From the NCBI GenBank assembly GCA_022559845.1, contig CM040117.1, forward strand, positions 77,847,731 through 77,911,730: a stretch of 64,000 nucleotides of DNA. The letters run 5' to 3'. Source of the DNA: Amorphophallus konjac. Its lineage: Eukaryota > Streptophyta > Magnoliopsida > Alismatales > Araceae. The position numbers and the translations under genes are program-made. The notes under the pieces were generated by a model. The model was not told the origin of the DNA and made no database searches. It saw only the letters and a list, made by a program, of their open reading frames with translations. This document shows, piece after piece, positions 63,234 through 64,000 of the stretch; position 1 is the first letter of the stretch, and each line of letters begins with the position of its first letter.

Positions 63234-64000
63234 AACTGGAACTAGACTCTACCCCAACTGACTCGACTAACCTAGGAGATTCTACACACTGTACATCTAA
63301 CCTAGGAGATAAGAATTCTACTGGGAAAGAAGCAGGGGTCTCGTGCCCCTGGGAAGAGGATGGACTGAAAACAGCGTAATCTTCCATTGAAACCTCCGTT
63401 TTAAAATTGGCATTTTTTTGGGAGTCAGAGGAGATCACACAATAGGGAGAAGAAGACGGGGGAGGAGGGAGTTGCATGGGAAATAGATCAGGGAAGATGC
63501 AGTCAAAGAATGGATCAGAAGATCGGAACCACATCTCGTGGAGTTGGGCATTGGGGGGAGGAGGAGTAAACAGAGTTGAAAGATCAATAGGTGGGCAACG
63601 CCCACATGCACACGGCACGAAAAAAATTTCAGGTGGTCTTTCCGTGAGTACGGGTCCACCATAATCAGAGGGGAACAGGGGATAAATCCCAATTGTTGAA
63701 ATAGAGAGGCAAGACGGGATGGGGACAGAGAAAAGGTGGTGATAGAGCTCCCCACTTCCCATGGCCTCCGGTGGACTAGCTGCGTTGGAGAATGCTTCAC
63801 CAGCTGCATCTCCTTCTTCTTCGATCGGTCTTCTTCTTCACTGAACATCTTTTCAAAGCAGACACAAAAATCTTCCATATCACCCACCAGCCCCTTTAGC
63901 GGCGGCGGTGGGTCAGCAACATCACAGGCGGCATCAATCTTCTTCTCAAGGCAGGGTGGCGGCTTCTTCAAGGTACCGGGCTGTAATGGGCCTTTCACAA
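63234..64000 (-). pseudogene. Unrecognised minus-strand coding region, upstream part of Tat-B
   Basis: Two overlapping minus-strand frames (63226-63762, about 178 codons, and 63435-63998, about 187 codons). I do not recognise either. The first has a Cys pair in CACGRCPP, a FFDCIFPDLFP segment and a Ser-rich end (SPRLVESVGVESSSS) that stays open across the chromovirus site into the frame at 53128-53307. The second starts with an acidic/basic segment (FSEEEDRSKKKEMQ). One is probably genuine in its 5' part and the other in its 3' part, joined by a frameshift near 63700. By position it should be gag or the gag-to-RT region of Tat-B, but no gag or protease motif is visible before the window ends. 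Confidence 0.4.

Overview
This is plant nuclear DNA from a transposon-dense region. No intact host gene is visible. The supporting evidence is: Ty3/gypsy elements of the Tat lineage and a chromovirus, both primed by a methionine-tRNA type site (TGGTATCAGAGC); SIRE/Maximus-like Ty1/copia LTRs; two CACTA DNA transposons; and broken exons of two plant genes, a plastid omega-6 desaturase (FAD6-type) and a diacylglycerol kinase. The species cannot be fixed from the sequence. A flowering plant with a large, repeat-rich genome fits. A 100-N assembly gap lies at 45229-45328.

Layout, left to right. Positions 1-760 and 11727-14095 are the two halves of one old repeat, split by a non-autonomous LTR retrotransposon (761-11726, + strand). 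That element has LTRs of about 3.1 kb and a 2.6 kb interior without recognisable genes. Its left LTR carries a younger solo LTR (3168-5033) with a perfect 5-bp target duplication. Positions 14099-17290 and 22383-25905 are two truncated SIRE-like 3' ends on the minus strand, each with a long array of short words in its LTR. Between them lie a remnant rich in ACGGTC/GACCGT hairpin words (17291-18944) and a truncated CACTA element (18945-22382) with three FAD6-type exons. A broken + strand Tat-like gag follows (25920-27240), then a 0.58 kb segment (27245-27835) that is an inverted, diverged copy of 13516-14095.

Positions 28023-45228 hold a minus-strand Tat element (Tat-A): 3' LTR, a + strand antisense gene, integrase, dual RNase H, reverse transcriptase, protease and partial gag running into the gap. 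A 7.1 kb CACTA element (30394-37491, target duplication GGC) sits inside the antisense gene. This CACTA keeps only the N-terminal and C-terminal parts of its transposase, has a second spliced gene, a C-rich array of about 1.3 kb, a captured diacylglycerol-kinase exon and a 270-bp hairpin. Positions 45426-53312 plus 63234 onward hold a second minus-strand Tat element (Tat-B) whose + strand antisense gene carries a plant-mobile-domain-like protein. Tat-B is interrupted by a young, almost complete chromovirus (53313-63228, minus strand, target duplication AACTG). The chromovirus has a 1562-codon gag-pol and, after one in-frame stop, a chromodomain tail that reads through the polypurine tract into the 3' LTR.

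Insertion order can be read from the nesting. The non-autonomous element is old (its LTRs differ at roughly a tenth of sites in the stretch compared) and the solo LTR landed in it later. The CACTA came after Tat-A, and the chromovirus (LTRs differ by about 1.8 percent, counted by hand) came after Tat-B. The most unusual theme is that several unrelated elements carry dense arrays of a short, often self-complementary word in their LTRs or ends, with a different word in each family.
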